Notes under the pieces: model-generated | What the model saw: the letters and a program-made list of their open reading frames with translations, nothing else | Databases searched by the model: none | What the model was told of the DNA's origin: nothing | Translations under genes and position numbers: made by a program | Assembly (NCBI GenBank): GCA_017979445.1 | Contig: CM030718.1 | Coordinates: 27,523,021-27,587,020 of the forward strand | DNA: 64,000 nucleotides | Direction of reading: 5' to 3' | Origin: Akebia trifoliata | Taxonomy: Eukaryota > Streptophyta > Magnoliopsida > Ranunculales > Lardizabalaceae | Shown: positions 36,816 to 48,917 of the stretch, piece by piece | Layout of the letters: each line of letters begins with the position of its first letter | Position numbering within the stretch: position 1 is the first letter of the stretch

Positions 36816-37164
36816 GATATAGAAATGGGACACTGTTCTAGATCATGATTCATTCAACAAAAGAACTATTGAGTTTAGTGCCACATCAGATACTCTTTGC
36901 ATTGTCTCTCTCCTTGTTAGCTCTTAGGCAGGAAGCCCATTATGGAAATATCGTGTACTTTTACTAAAAATCACCAATCAAACTGAATTTTAGAATACAA
37001 ATGCTATGTACAGATATAATTAATTGGATTCATCATCTTTGGTCTTGGAATCTATTAAATGCACCCACTAATAATAAGCATTAATTACAAGAAATAATGA
37101 ACCTTATTGTTGTGAATAATCTTTCCTAAATAAATATAATGCAGTTTTTTTGTTAATAAAAGGA

Positions 37165-37258
37165 GAAGAGTTGCTATTGCCACACCGATTGTGTTCAAAT
37201 TTTTGGTGATTTATATTAGAATTGGTGCAATGTTAGTGAAAGTTGGTGTGGCAATAGT
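37165..37258. repeat. Short foldback element, about 95 bp
   Basis: GAGTTGCTATTGCCACACC pairs with GGTGTGGCAATAGTAACTCTC. The loop is AT-rich and there is no coding potential. Confidence 0.75.
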
Positions 37259-37611
37259 AACTCTCTAAACATAGTCATAATGCATATTCACACTAGGAAG
37301 TCATGTTTGACAAAGAGACTCCATGGCTTTTCCAATGGAAACGTCCTTGTGTCAAATGTGTGAACTCATTATATATTGATAGTGGCTTTGGGGAAAGAAT
37401 ATATATTGTAAATAAATCTTTTATACAAAAAAAACTAAGTGCTGAATGACTTGACCAAGTTTTCATAATCTTGACTGATATTTTCAAAATATTAATTTGA
37501 CAGGTCATCTCATATCCCGAGCTAGAAAGACATTATGATCGATGATTCACATTGACAACATTTAGAATTGAGACAACTTAACGTGGAGATCGGAGAAAAA
37601 AACTAGGGTTT

Positions 37612-37768
37612 TAGAGTCATGCTGGAGTGACCTAAAGTTGGAATGAAAGTGGATAGGAACCATATATGTTTTTCACTCGTATCTCGATGAAAAGGGTCTA
37701 TGATTCCCATACACTTCACGTCAAGCAGTGTGCCATGAGTTTCAAGGCCGAGGTCACTTCACATCTAT
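37612..37768. repeat. Foldback element
   Basis: TGGAGTGACCTAAAG and the inner GGAACCATATATGTTTT pair imperfectly with ACTTCACGTC / GGTCACTTCA and AAAGGGTCTATGATTCC-type sequence, around ACTCGTATCTCGATG. A GC/GT dinucleotide run follows at 37770-37786. Confidence 0.5.
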
Positions 37769-37994
37769 GCGCGCGCGTGTGTGTGTAATGTAAGTGTGAC
37801 TATCTTAAATAGTAAGATTTTTCATATCTTACTAAGGGTTGTGAGGCTTACTTGGATTGCCATGTTGATTAAATAACACTTCAACACTCTAGAGTTTTAG
37901 GTGTTTTTAAAAATTAACAATGAAAATTATTATTGCATTGATATCTTAGATATTAATACTTTATGGATTGAACTTCTCTAGCCTCAATTACAAT

Positions 37995-38334
37995 TGGGAG
38001 TGGATCCTCTGTAATACGTTTTCCTTGTTGTTTCATGTTGTGGATATTAACGGTTGAAAGAGTGCCACATCATAAAGACACAAAAATCCATGCTGTTAAA
38101 AATGAAAGTTCGGGGACCGTACATTTTCAAATCATTAGATCAATCTCAAAAATTAGTTTTTGTTTTTATTTATTTTTTAATATGATCTACACAATGATCC
38201 ATACACGTTTGAGGTACTAGTTTTTCTTTTCAACAGACAAAATTTTGTATCTTTATGATGTGATACTCTTTCAATCATCAATATCCACTACACGAAACTG
38301 TAGAAAAAAAAATACTACAAAAGATCCACTCCCA
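37995..38334. mobile_element. TGGGAGTGGATCC-family inverted-repeat element, copy 1
   Basis: TGGGAGTGGATCCTCTGTA at the left pairs with ACAAAAGATCCACTCCCA at the right; inner arms GTTGTGGATATTAACG and CATCAATATCCACTAC also pair. It is about 340 bp and non-coding. Related copies are at 54881-55197 (by block duplication) and 59029-59347 (independent site). Confidence 0.75.
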
Positions 38335-39029
38335 CCATGATTGAGGCTCTCCATCAACATATGACCATTTGGATTTAAGAAAAAAAAGCAAATTTCTTAC
38401 AGATCAGTTTTTGGGGAATCCCTAACATCCCAACGGTGATGTTGATGGTGAGTCTCAACTCATGAGTGAGGGTAGCATTTTCCTTATAGTGCAGTCATTC
38501 GTTTGACAAGGTGCGCAACTCACGCGTTTGAAGCTAATAATTTCCTATGAAGTTTCGTCAAAAACACTTGTAAAATATGCATGCGCATGGTGAAATCGAA
38601 GACAAGAAGATCTGTCGGTCTGTGATACACGCGTTTACGTGGAAATCCAAACCAAAGAATTTACTCAGACAGTTTGTGTCACATCGACACACGACAGCAT
38701 CAAACACCAGGACTCTTGATTCTCTGTTGAGAGGTCAAATCTTGTAGGTTTCTGTGAATGACTAAAGTACCCTTAAAAAAAAAAGTATTTTGTTTTCTTA
38801 CTTCTCATTTGGGGAGATTTTTGGCATTTTAGACTTTTGCGTGGGTTGGACTGGAGTGGGGGCGAGGCGAGGGGTCAAGATTAGGTCCAGTCAAGGTTAG
38901 GTTTTCACACGTTGAATTTGCGACTTCAGAAAAAAAAAGTTATTATTGTAGGGTCCAATGTCGTTGGATGCTTTTGTGTCCAATGACTAATGAAACAGTG
39001 ACATGTAAAAGTAAAAAAAAGGAAGAAGA

Positions 39030-39200
39030 ATAATGTTTGAATGACTCAAGATTGTCATCGATTCACACTTTGGTGACGTGGAGGTGTGTATGGAACAATA
39101 GATGTTTTCATTGAGATACGAGCAAAAAGTATCTATGGTTCTATGTGCAACTCCAACCAGCAAAGTGTGAATCGATGTCAGGTTACTTAAGCACGATTCT
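39030..39200. repeat. Foldback element (copy 55885-56050)
   Basis: CATCGATTCACACTTTG pairs with CAAAGTGTGAATCGATG, and GTGTGTATGGAACAATAGATG pairs with ATCTATGGTTCTATGTGCA around GAGATACGAGCAAAAAG. Nearly the whole 165 bp is self-complementary. Confidence 0.8.
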
Positions 39201-39383
39201 AAGACACATGTTACAAGTTGGTTCAACTAACATCTGAGATGGTCTAGTAGGCTCCTTCCATTGCTTCAGTTATTGTTTAATAATTCACATAGTATTTAAT
39301 AATCACTCTATAGCTTCTTTCTCCTGGATAATCACTACAACTATCCTAGAAATCCCTTTTCTGATTAATTACTTCAAGGGTCA

Positions 39384-39782
39384 GGTTCAAGGGACATATG
39401 AGAAAACATATGTAAAAACAATGTAACATTAATAAAATTTCAAAGTATGGGTTATAAATTTTGGATTGAGTTGATTTTTTTGTGAGGATGATCTCTATGA
39501 TGGGAAGATCATCTGAAAAAAAAAATCAGTCCAATCTGAAATTTTTAACCCCATTAAAAGTGATTTAGAATGTGGAGCATCGATTTTTTGTCAACTTTTT
39601 TCAATAATTTGTAAATCACTTTTGATGGATTTAGAAATTTCAGATTGAGCTGATTTTTTGTGAGGATGATCTTCTCATCATAGTGACCATCCTCGCAAAA
39701 AATCAGCTCAATCCAAAACCTCTAACCCGTATTTTGAAAAACCATTGTTTTTTCATATGTTTTTACATACGGCCCTTGAACC
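39384..39782. mobile_element. 400-bp inverted-repeat MITE with GGTTCAAGGG ends
   Basis: The first 40 nt (GGTTCAAGGGACATATGAG...) and the last 40 nt (...TACGGCCCTTGAACC) are inverted copies with few mismatches. Internally TTTTTGTGAGGATGATC occurs twice and pairs with GACCATCCTCGCAAAAAATC-type sequence. The core GCTGATTTTTxGTGAGGATGATC also appears in the hairpin at 63405-63547. Confidence 0.75.
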
Positions 39783-39829
39783 GCCCCCTTACTTCAAAGC
39801 TTCATATATGATGTTTTCAACTATCATAG

Positions 39830-42800
39830 GTTAATGAAATATTTACTCTGATTCCATGAAGAAGTATGCAACTAAATTTCAATGTATTGATCTCTAGGAA
39901 ATTTGTGTTTTTCTTGCATGTATGTTTGACGGAGAGCCTCAAACAAGGCTTGAAATTAAAAAAGTTATGTAGGAAATTGCTAAAAAGCTTCATGTATAAG
40001 GATCAACAAAGAGTCCACATTGAAACCTAGTGAAAAAAGATATTTTAGTTCTTACATGGTAAAAGAATTGCATGTTACAAGGTGACATAATACATAAAAA
40101 CAATATTTCCTTCTCCCCTTTATTTTTTGGTTAATTTAGACATAGCCCTCTCAGTTTTGGTGAATTTTACCAAATCTCTCACTTTCAAACTGATGAGATA
40201 TCCCCTCCACTATGATCTTTTGTGAAAATTATTAAAAAAAAAAAAAAAGGCCAGTATCCTCATCATGTTCAATCTGTTGTAAAAAAACCCTGTCTTTCTA
40301 CAAAAAATTCTTCCTTTTCAACCTTGCATTTTGGTAAAACTTTCTTCAAAATTAATAGAAGACAATACAAAAAATTTATCAAGACCAATATATGAGTTAA
40401 AAGCAATAGATTTTTAGAGAAAAATCGAAAGTTTTAAGAGGAAAAATAAAAGGTTGCTAAATAAATAAAATTTCTACCGAAAATACTAAGAGATTGAAGG
40501 TGATGGATTTTTGAAAAAAAAATTTCTATAATTTCTTGTAGAAGACCATGGTCGAGGGGTATATCATCAGTTTGGAAATTAAGTGTATCTCAAATATTCA
40601 CCAAAATAAGGAGGGGTATGTCCAAATTACTTATTATTTTCCCCTAATTTTGTTGTTTCTTCTAAGGGTCAAGAAATTTTGGTATTCCTTGGAACCAATT
40701 CGACTCCCACTCCCATAGAAGGTGTAGATCATCTTCCATCTCTCCCAGTTTGAATCCTCTCCAGCCTGAGAGAGACGTGCGTGGTCTCCCGAAGACAAGC
40801 TATCCCATGAGCTGGTATTCCCTACCATTGGAGGATTCTGATGAATTGTTGCCATGCCATCTACGTTGTTTCGATGACTTATGGTCTCATTTGTGGTGCC
40901 CCCTGATGGACGGCGATCGAATGCTCGCAAGCATCCACTTTTAATGTAAACTCGACAAAGGCTGAACTCGTGTCGTAACTACAAATAGAAAAAAAAAAGT
41001 TTCATTTTCTAGCAATTTCAATGAAATTGTAACAAGTACGAATTGTCTATTATATTATGGTTTTAAGTCTCGTTTCGAGATAACATCTCAATCATGAAAA
41101 AAAATTGGGACTTTCTCGATCAAGTCATTTTAAAACATTTAGAAACAATTTGAAACATTCAATATTTTATTTCATTCTCACTTGATTAAATGAAAATATC
41201 TCGGCTGAAACAAAATGAGATAATCTTCCTTCATAAAAAAAATATGGTGAAACATTAATCAAGGGGTGTAGGCTAATTAAGCATTACGTAACACTTACAT
41301 ATAAGTTGGAAATTCTTCTTTCATGAAACAATATTATGGTGTAAGATGACACATGGTCGCAAAAAGGGTGATTATGGAGTATAATAGTTTTCTTTCATGA
41401 AACAAATTGGTATAAGAAATGGCATAATTAATCACAAAAACTGGTGCAAGCTATGGTGGAAGAAAGGCCTAATAATGAATCACAAAAAGGGTGTAGCCTA
41501 ATTAATCATAAATGTGAACTTATGGCACAAAAGGGCCTAATATGGATTATAATTTGAAGATAGAAAATTTTCTTTCATGAAACAAATTGGTGTAAGATAA
41601 AGCATAATAATAAAAAAAAAACTGGTGCAGACTAGCTACTTAAACACTATGGTGCACTTATGGTAGAAAAAGGCCTAATCATGGTGGAATAAATATGAGA
41701 GATAAATTCTTCTTTCAGAAGGGGTGTGGGCTAACTAAACATTATTGTAAATGTTTATTCATGGTGGAGTACAATATGAAACTAGAGATTCTTCTTTCAT
41801 AAAACAGTAGGAGTTGAGAGGAAAAACATAGGTTTCCAAAAGATCGATCATCTCTACGAGTATAATCCCATTTCTTTGTAAAATAATATGGTGCAACGTA
41901 TATGTGCCATAGATAACAAGGAACGGTGTAGGCTAATTAAACATAATATTGCACTTATGGTGGGAAAAAAAAACCCTAATTATGTTGGACTACAATATTA
42001 AACTAGCTATCTTCTATTATAAAATAGTCAAACAGGTACTTTAGTACAAGGGATGCAGGTGGATATTAATTCTTTGAAAAGTTCGTATTTGATTTGGTTT
42101 ATATATATATGGTGTCTCGGATCCTTATGAAGGATCTTCCATGATTTTCAATTGTTCTTCGTTTATAAGAAAGTCCATGAGAACCCCATACTTGATTTAG
42201 GTTAAGTAGTGAGATGTGAAAAAAAACCATCCTATTTATCCATGATCATATGGTTGTTAGCTCTTTCAAATCCTTCTACAGATCAGAGAGAGAGAGAGAG
42301 AGATTTAGTAAAGAAATCTCACTTTTGGAGTTACACTACTTGATGTTGTTGAAGAATCTATTTCAGTAGCTCTATATTCATTCATCTTCCATTTGGTTTT
42401 TTTCCCACTAGGCGCTTTCCCTTTGTAAAACACCATTGTTTTCTTCAAACCGATAACTTGGTTACTCGAAGAGTAAACATAACCAGGCGAACCTGTGGCT
42501 TTCCAATAACCAGAACTCGTCATCCTACGAGGCCTCCCCCCATGGGTTTCTCTTTGTTGTCTAGGAGTGAAAAAGAACCATTGTTCAGGATCTCCATGAC
42601 ACAACTTTCCTGATACATCTGCACCAAAAAAACAAAAACGAAAAAGTTTATTTTTGTATTTTGTAACAACTATATAGCCAAATGTAACACGAAAGATATC
42701 AAAGAACTTCAGAAAAAAAATAAAAATAAAAAAATAATGGGGAATCCAAGATGCTTCGAGTCCTCCTCGAGATTTTCTCCAACGAACAATTATTCTCTTA

Positions 42801-44310
42801 GAAGTCATGTTTTTATAACGACAAAAGATTATAATATATGATGGGTGGATGACTCTTCGGTCGTAATGGTTAGATTTGACGATGAATCCCATCAACAAAT
42901 CACTTGTGTTATTGTCTCTCTCTTCTTCTCGCCTTCGATTTCTGTGCATTCAAGTGTGTGTAATCGATATGCGTGCTTGAGAATAATAATTTATCTACAA
43001 CGTTGAAGCATAAAAAAAAAAACCCATTGAAGCATAAACTAAGAAATCCCAAAGAATTAACACTATCTTGTATTTTATCTCTACAAACACAATTTTTGTG
43101 AAGAACCCATTGAAGCATAAAAAAAGGAAATTTACGAAAAAAAACAATAAAACATCAAAAAGAGGGATGAAGGAGGAGAAGATGCTAACGTGGGAGGAGC
43201 CATGGATCGAGTTCATAAATGTCAACGAGAGGGATAACACGCTCTATATCATGCCTGGTTCCTTCTAGCTTGTTATGTAGATAGAATACAATCAGCTCTT
43301 CTTCGGTTGGGTAAAATCGATAACCCGGCGGATGATCATCCATTACTTCTTCTTCTTTTTGTTCTTGTTCTTCTCTAAAGTGGCTTTCACACTATTTTTT
43401 CTCTCAAAATCTGCTCCGGACATTAAGATCTATAAAGAGATTGTGAACGTGAGAAATGGGGTTACCTTGGCCATGTGAAAGGGTGTGTGGGCCCATTGAT
43501 TTTGGAGGGAGAGAGCGAAAAAAAAATTCTTCCAACTTTCCACCTATAAATCTTAAAACAATTATCTTTACGGTTTTTGAATCAGTCAATTACCCATTTT
43601 CTCTGCAAAGGTTGGTCTCACCATGCCAACATAACATATGACACTTCGTAGTCCATTGTAAGCCCATTGACAAAATTCTCCAAATATGGGAATAATCAAT
43701 TAAATCCACAAATTAATGAATGAATAAGTTATTATCTATTAATCATGGAATATGATAATATTTTTATCTTTCACCTCCAAAATTTATTTTCTACAACATT
43801 CAAATCTCTAAGAAGAAGATAAGGTTTTTAGTAAGAAATACATAAACACCATTTGTTAATTTTCCAAATTTTGCAACATTTTTTGCAATTTTTTTTTTCT
43901 TTGAATTGAGCCTCCACGTAATAATTACCGAATCCAAACATTGTTACTACGGTTGTGATTTGTGGGTCCGACTAGATTCTATAATAAAATTGGTTCAACT
44001 AATTAATCATTAATTTTTTGTGTATTATCCTTTTATGAATATAAATAAATGTAATTTAGGAAAAAAGTATGCATATTTTCAAGTTTTTTAACAAACATAA
44101 ATAAATCCAATTACCACTAAATATCTTTCTCCTGTAGTCTTCTTGCATAGATCTCTTTAAACCCAAGAATTTGTGAATGACTAATGATAATCTAATGCTC
44201 CTTTTTTTTTAGACACCCTCATATAATGCATGACTTGACAGTTATAGAACCATAAATATTTTTCTTGTGTATCCCAGGGCAAATGATCTACAGTTCTGGG
44301 GGCATTAGAA
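39830..44310. repeat. Segmental duplication, unit 2 (carries NAC copy 2)
   Basis: Collinear with 29.1-33.85 kb of unit 1; the left part of the unit (the 22-29 kb type) is missing at this place. The right edge runs directly into unit 3 at about 44310-44320. Small indels occur throughout. Confidence 0.85.
40634..43343 (-). CDS. NAC-domain transcription factor, NAC090-like, copy 2 with altered C-terminus
   Basis: Exons 43343-43190, 42618-42323 and 40978-40634 use the same splice sites and phases as copy 1 and give 264 aa. The NAC domain is intact ([69 protein letters not shown]), but GRPSRTT has become GRPRRMT. A net 1-nt loss near 40735 (relative to copy 1 at 30170) shifts the frame after AGEDSN. 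The conserved [10 protein letters not shown] tail is replaced by [20 protein letters not shown] plus more, and the stop moves downstream to 40634-40636. DNA binding and dimerisation may persist while the activation/repression tail is lost; that is inference. Intron 2 (40979-42322) has the same repeats as copy 1 but only a short (GA)n. It could be a functional paralogue with a new tail or an early pseudogene. Confidence 0.8.
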
Positions 44311-47235
44311 AAGTAATTTTTTTATATTTAAAATTAATATAATAAGAGTCATTTTAGTCAAAAATATAAAATTACAACCCACTACCATACAATCTCCTGT
44401 CTTTACTTTTCAAAATTACAAAAAGATTTTTTTTTACCATGTATTCTTCAAAATCACTTTACTCGATATTTTAAATTACAAATGAACCCTTTGGAGGCAT
44501 GTGTGAATGCACATGACTCCTTCTTGCTATCTTATAAGATTCACAAAAATCAATGGTTCAAATCAATTTTATAACAAAACAACCATTGGATTCATCAGTA
44601 ACAAAACAACTACTCAACCAATACAACACCAAATCACCTTTTGGCAAGCATGGATAGGAGGAAGGTACATAATATCCATGTCTTGGCATAAGTCATAAGG
44701 CACAATCTCATTGAGCTGATAGCACTCGTCGTCATAATAAACATTGGCAAGTATGTCTCTTTCACTGAAAATCTCATATTTCATGTCGATACAATGATTT
44801 CATAGTTGGCACTATTGTCACAATGTGAAAAAAAGCCTATATTTGACAGCCCAAGCTCATCGAATTTCATAAGATTCGACAGATCTAGGTTTTTTTTTTT
44901 TTCCGTTGAATTTTTCATTGTCGAATTTTCTTTTTCAACATGTCAAAACTGTCAAATTAATAAAGGATCGAAGAAATTCAATGGCTCCTAGTCGTTGAAT
45001 CTTGAGAATATAAAAAAATTGACGGTCCGGAACCATCGAAATTCAACTTCTAAAATTCGTGGGCCTTGGCCTGTAGAAATTTCTTGCCAAAGTTTCCAGT
45101 TTTCACGTAATGTGTGTAAAAGCTAGTAGTGAGGAATCAATAGAGGATCAAAGATATGGAGGTTATGAGTCGAAGTAAAATTTATCAATGCTCTCAAGAA
45201 AAGCATGTATGGTAAGGACAAATAAGAAAAGCTTGGCGGAAGAGCACAAAGACCGATAATTGACTATATTGGACAAATAGTTACTTCTCATCATGAAAAT
45301 TATCGTAAAAGGGCACAAAGGTGTATTTGTTGTTGCAAGGGCAACCTAGACAACGAAGCCCCTCCCTGTTGGCCTAATGAATAGTGAAGGAAGACAAATG
45401 GAACTCGATCCATGCCTGCTCTAGTCGACAAAAAGAGAAAAACGCTTTAGTAGTCGACTTGACCAAGAAAGATCAGCGTTGTTGGACACAATAGCCAACA
45501 AAACACCATGTGCCAACCTTTGCAGCTCCAAAATGCTCTAATCACCCCTTTTTGTCATTTTTTTTCTCTTCCTTCTTCTCTGCTCCAAAATTGTCACAAC
45601 ATTCTAACGACTAGTAATTTGGTTGAGAGGGAAAGTCTGGATTACCTCACCCAGAGACATCCTAGCTCATCGGTCCCACCTATTCGATAGTCAACACCGT
45701 TCTAAAACCTTATCCATAGTCATTGTTGTTGTACTTACATCTATAAGGTTACCCATAATGTATTTTGAGGCACACTTCTAGGGTTATTGAGAAGTAAACG
45801 GACTTCAACTTTCTATAATAAACCAACAAAAAAGTAATAGAAATGGCCTCATATTTGCAATGAGAATTGAAAATATGTTGGGGGCATAGGTTCAAGCATG
45901 AAAGACACTGAGCTGGGTTCTTTGTGATTCAATAATGTGGAGGAACCCATAACTCATCCAGCCATGGCCCAAGCAAATGCTCCTAACATGGGATAAAATA
46001 TGAAAATTGATTGGAACGAGTTAAACATGTATGATAAAGATTGTTAACAACACAACGATAAGGGAAAATATTAGTCTCAAACAAGGTAAATGACGTTCCA
46101 TCAAATCATGAATGGCTGAGATGGGAAGAAATCCCTAGGAATTCCTGGTAAATCTATGCTTTTCCTTCCATCTCAACAGTCGTCTGGGATAAAAAAAAAA
46201 GTCCCCTACACCATGTGAAAACTGAAAATTTTGATAGGAAAATTCGATGGGCCAAAGCCCACAAATTTTAGAAATCAAATTCGACAGCCAATGGCCGTTG
46301 AAATTTTTTTATGTTCCCCAATTCAAGAGCTTATAACTATCAAATTTCTCTTATCCTCCATTAATTTGATAGTTTTGGTCCATCAAAGAAGAAAGAGTGA
46401 CAATGAAAATTTTGACTTTTTGATCCCGAATTTTATGAAATTCGACGGCCTTGGGCCGTCAAATATAAGTTTTTTTACATTATGCCACACGATAAAATCA
46501 TAGAAAATCTAACAGCTATCTAGTTGGGACCAGTACTAAGACATGACCCGTGTAAGAAGTTCCACATAGCACTCTTTTGGGTCCATTGTCCCGTAAAATT
46601 TTGGTTCATCAATGTTTGTATCTAATTCTATGATTCATGCTAAAAACAATTCCTAATCCTCTCAAATTTTTAAAATGGGTACACTGAATTTGAACCCATG
46701 ACCTCAAAGTTACATTGCAATATGTCAACTGGCCAATTAAACTATGGGTCTTAGCCCAAGAATAGACAATTTTAGATTGACTTCTTTAATCCACATTGGA
46801 AAAAAGAAAAGAAAAGAAAATGAAGTTCATCGATCCTTCAAGCTTTAAAGATGGAAAAATTTAATAATTCTATATACAATAAAAATATAGTCCACTTCAT
46901 CATCATCAAATGGTAAGGAGTTGGAGGTGATGGTTTGTTGGTCAAGTCGTAACTCGCAACTCATTCCTCGTGGTTGACCATCGTCATATCATGGGTCATT
47001 TCATATATTTTTTTCAAAAATAATTATACAAATTTGAGATGTATCCGAAATTTAGGTACCTTTGTCTCCATGTGAGCAATTTTCGGACTTGGGATTGGAT
47101 AATCTTCCAATTGGAGATTATATATATTTAAAAAAAATAATTACACAACCATGATTTAATGGTTTTAAAAGGTATCCCAGTCAAGATATTCAGAATTGGA
47201 GAAATGGGGACCATGGCTTAGGCACAATGAATCTA

Positions 47236-47943
47236 GGGGAAATTACTTTAAAGGACCCTCACGAAGGGACTTCTTTCTAAATAGATCCTAAGTTTTGGGC
47301 AGTCTCTTTATAGTCCATTTAGTAAGCTTTTTCTTTTCGCAACTGTCCCTAGACTTTGTCTCCAACATTTCTCACGATTGAATGTCCTAATCATTCAAAT
47401 TCATCGTTTTCATCTAAAAAAAAATAGATTTTTGACATCTCAATTGAGTTCCTAAGACTTCATTCCGTCTGAAAGGATTTAAGAAGGAAGAAGAAGCAAA
47501 TTTCAAAATATTTGAAAGATATATGCAAAAAAACTAGAATTTTTCACTTTTTTTTACCTTAGTTTTTGAATGAAAATCGATCAAGAATGGCTCTTTTGGG
47601 TAGAAACCATCTAAACAAGAATGGCTCTTTTGGGTCGATCTTTCCATGTATTTTAGTAAAAAAAATTCAAAAATTGAAAATGAGTAGATTTTACCAGTGT
47701 CGAGTTTATTACATTTTTATTTGGCGAACTCAACAGTAACTAAAAAGCATCAAGTTTAACATTAAATAAAAAGTGTTGAAGTCAACATTTAAAAAAAAAA
47801 AAAAAAAAACAGTGAGCTCGCCAAATAACTAGGGACCATTTAGAAAAGAAAAATTTGCTAAATATCATGTCAAGTCGCTGTCGAAAATTTAGAGACCATT
47901 TAGAAATACGTCCTACCACAAGGGTCCTTTAAGTAATTTTTCT
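47236..47943. mobile_element. Mutator-like non-autonomous element, copy 3
   Basis: This is the unit-3 counterpart of the element at 24961-25661 and has the same perfect 9-bp flanks ATGAATCTA (47227-47235 and 47944-47952). It therefore arrived by segmental duplication, not by a new insertion. Confidence 0.8.
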
Positions 47944-48800
47944 ATGAATCTAGAGTGTGAAATGGAACTCAGGTACTTTATAGCTAAATAGTCCAAATTT
48001 GTCTAGGTGTAAGGTTGGGCCAAGCTTGAAATGGGTTTTATAAAACCCACTTTAAAAAATAAAACAACGTCTTTCAAGATGCAAATGGAGAAGCAAACAT
48101 GGTTCTAAATCAATTCCAATTTTAGAGAGCCATGCAACAATATTTCTAACCAAATAACCCCCTGAACGATCTTTTATCGATAAATACAACTTTGTATTAA
48201 AAAAAATGATTGAGAGCAAATATGAGGCATGTAGTTTAAAGTACCTACCAAGGACAAGGAAATAAAAATAAGCACAAGCACACAAAAAAGTATGCAACTA
48301 CTCCAAATCTAAATCAAACCCCAATTAAAAACTTAGTTATATCGAAGAATTTTCCTCCACAATTATTGAAGTTTTAGACCAATGAAATAGCAAGTCTTTG
48401 TTGTTGACCGAGATGTCGTAAAGGACTTCTTTTCCTCTGAACTCCTAACATTTTTTTCCTTCCAAATCCCCTAATAAATGGCAATTGAAATTGAAGCAAA
48501 ATCTTAGAGAACGTTGTTCCAAGAGAAAGTTGAAATATACAAATATGACATACATTCATGATGGAATTTCGTAGCACCCATGCCACTTCGAAATGAAAAT
48601 AGAAATTAAGCCATAATTGGACAATGAACAAGGCCATACTGGTCATTTTATTAGTTTCTCAATGTAGACTACACTCAAGTGAGCATGTTATCAGTTTGGA
48701 AAACTTACAATATTTCAAATATATACCAAAACTTGTAGGAATATGCCAAAATTACCCTTCTTACGTAGAATATGTGTAGTGTGACGTCTTCTGTTATTGA

Positions 48801-48917
48801 AAATGAGTTCTAATTAATTTTTGACCTCAAATTTATAATTGTCATTAACATCTTAATTTTGTGCATCAAACATACAATTGCGATCCAGAACATTCATAGG
48901 TCCCCCTTAGGAAAATG
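48801..48917. repeat. 117-bp segment present only in unit 3, flanked by GAAAATG
   Basis: Unit 1 reads TTATTGAAAATGTACCTATGG without interruption at about 26485. Unit 3 has the same left flank up to GAAAATG, then about 110 extra bases, then a second GAAAATG followed by TACCTATGG. This is either an insertion with a 7-bp duplication or a deletion between repeats in unit 1. Confidence 0.75.

Larger units (their letters stand above)
37790..39355. repeat. Duplicated block Z, copy 1 (second copy 54667-56212)
   Basis: About 1.55 kb aligns collinearly with 54667-56212. It contains a TGGGAGTGGATCC element, then a stretch around 38560-38880 that is clearly more similar between copies than the rest, then a foldback element. 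No coding exon is recognised. Confidence 0.8.
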
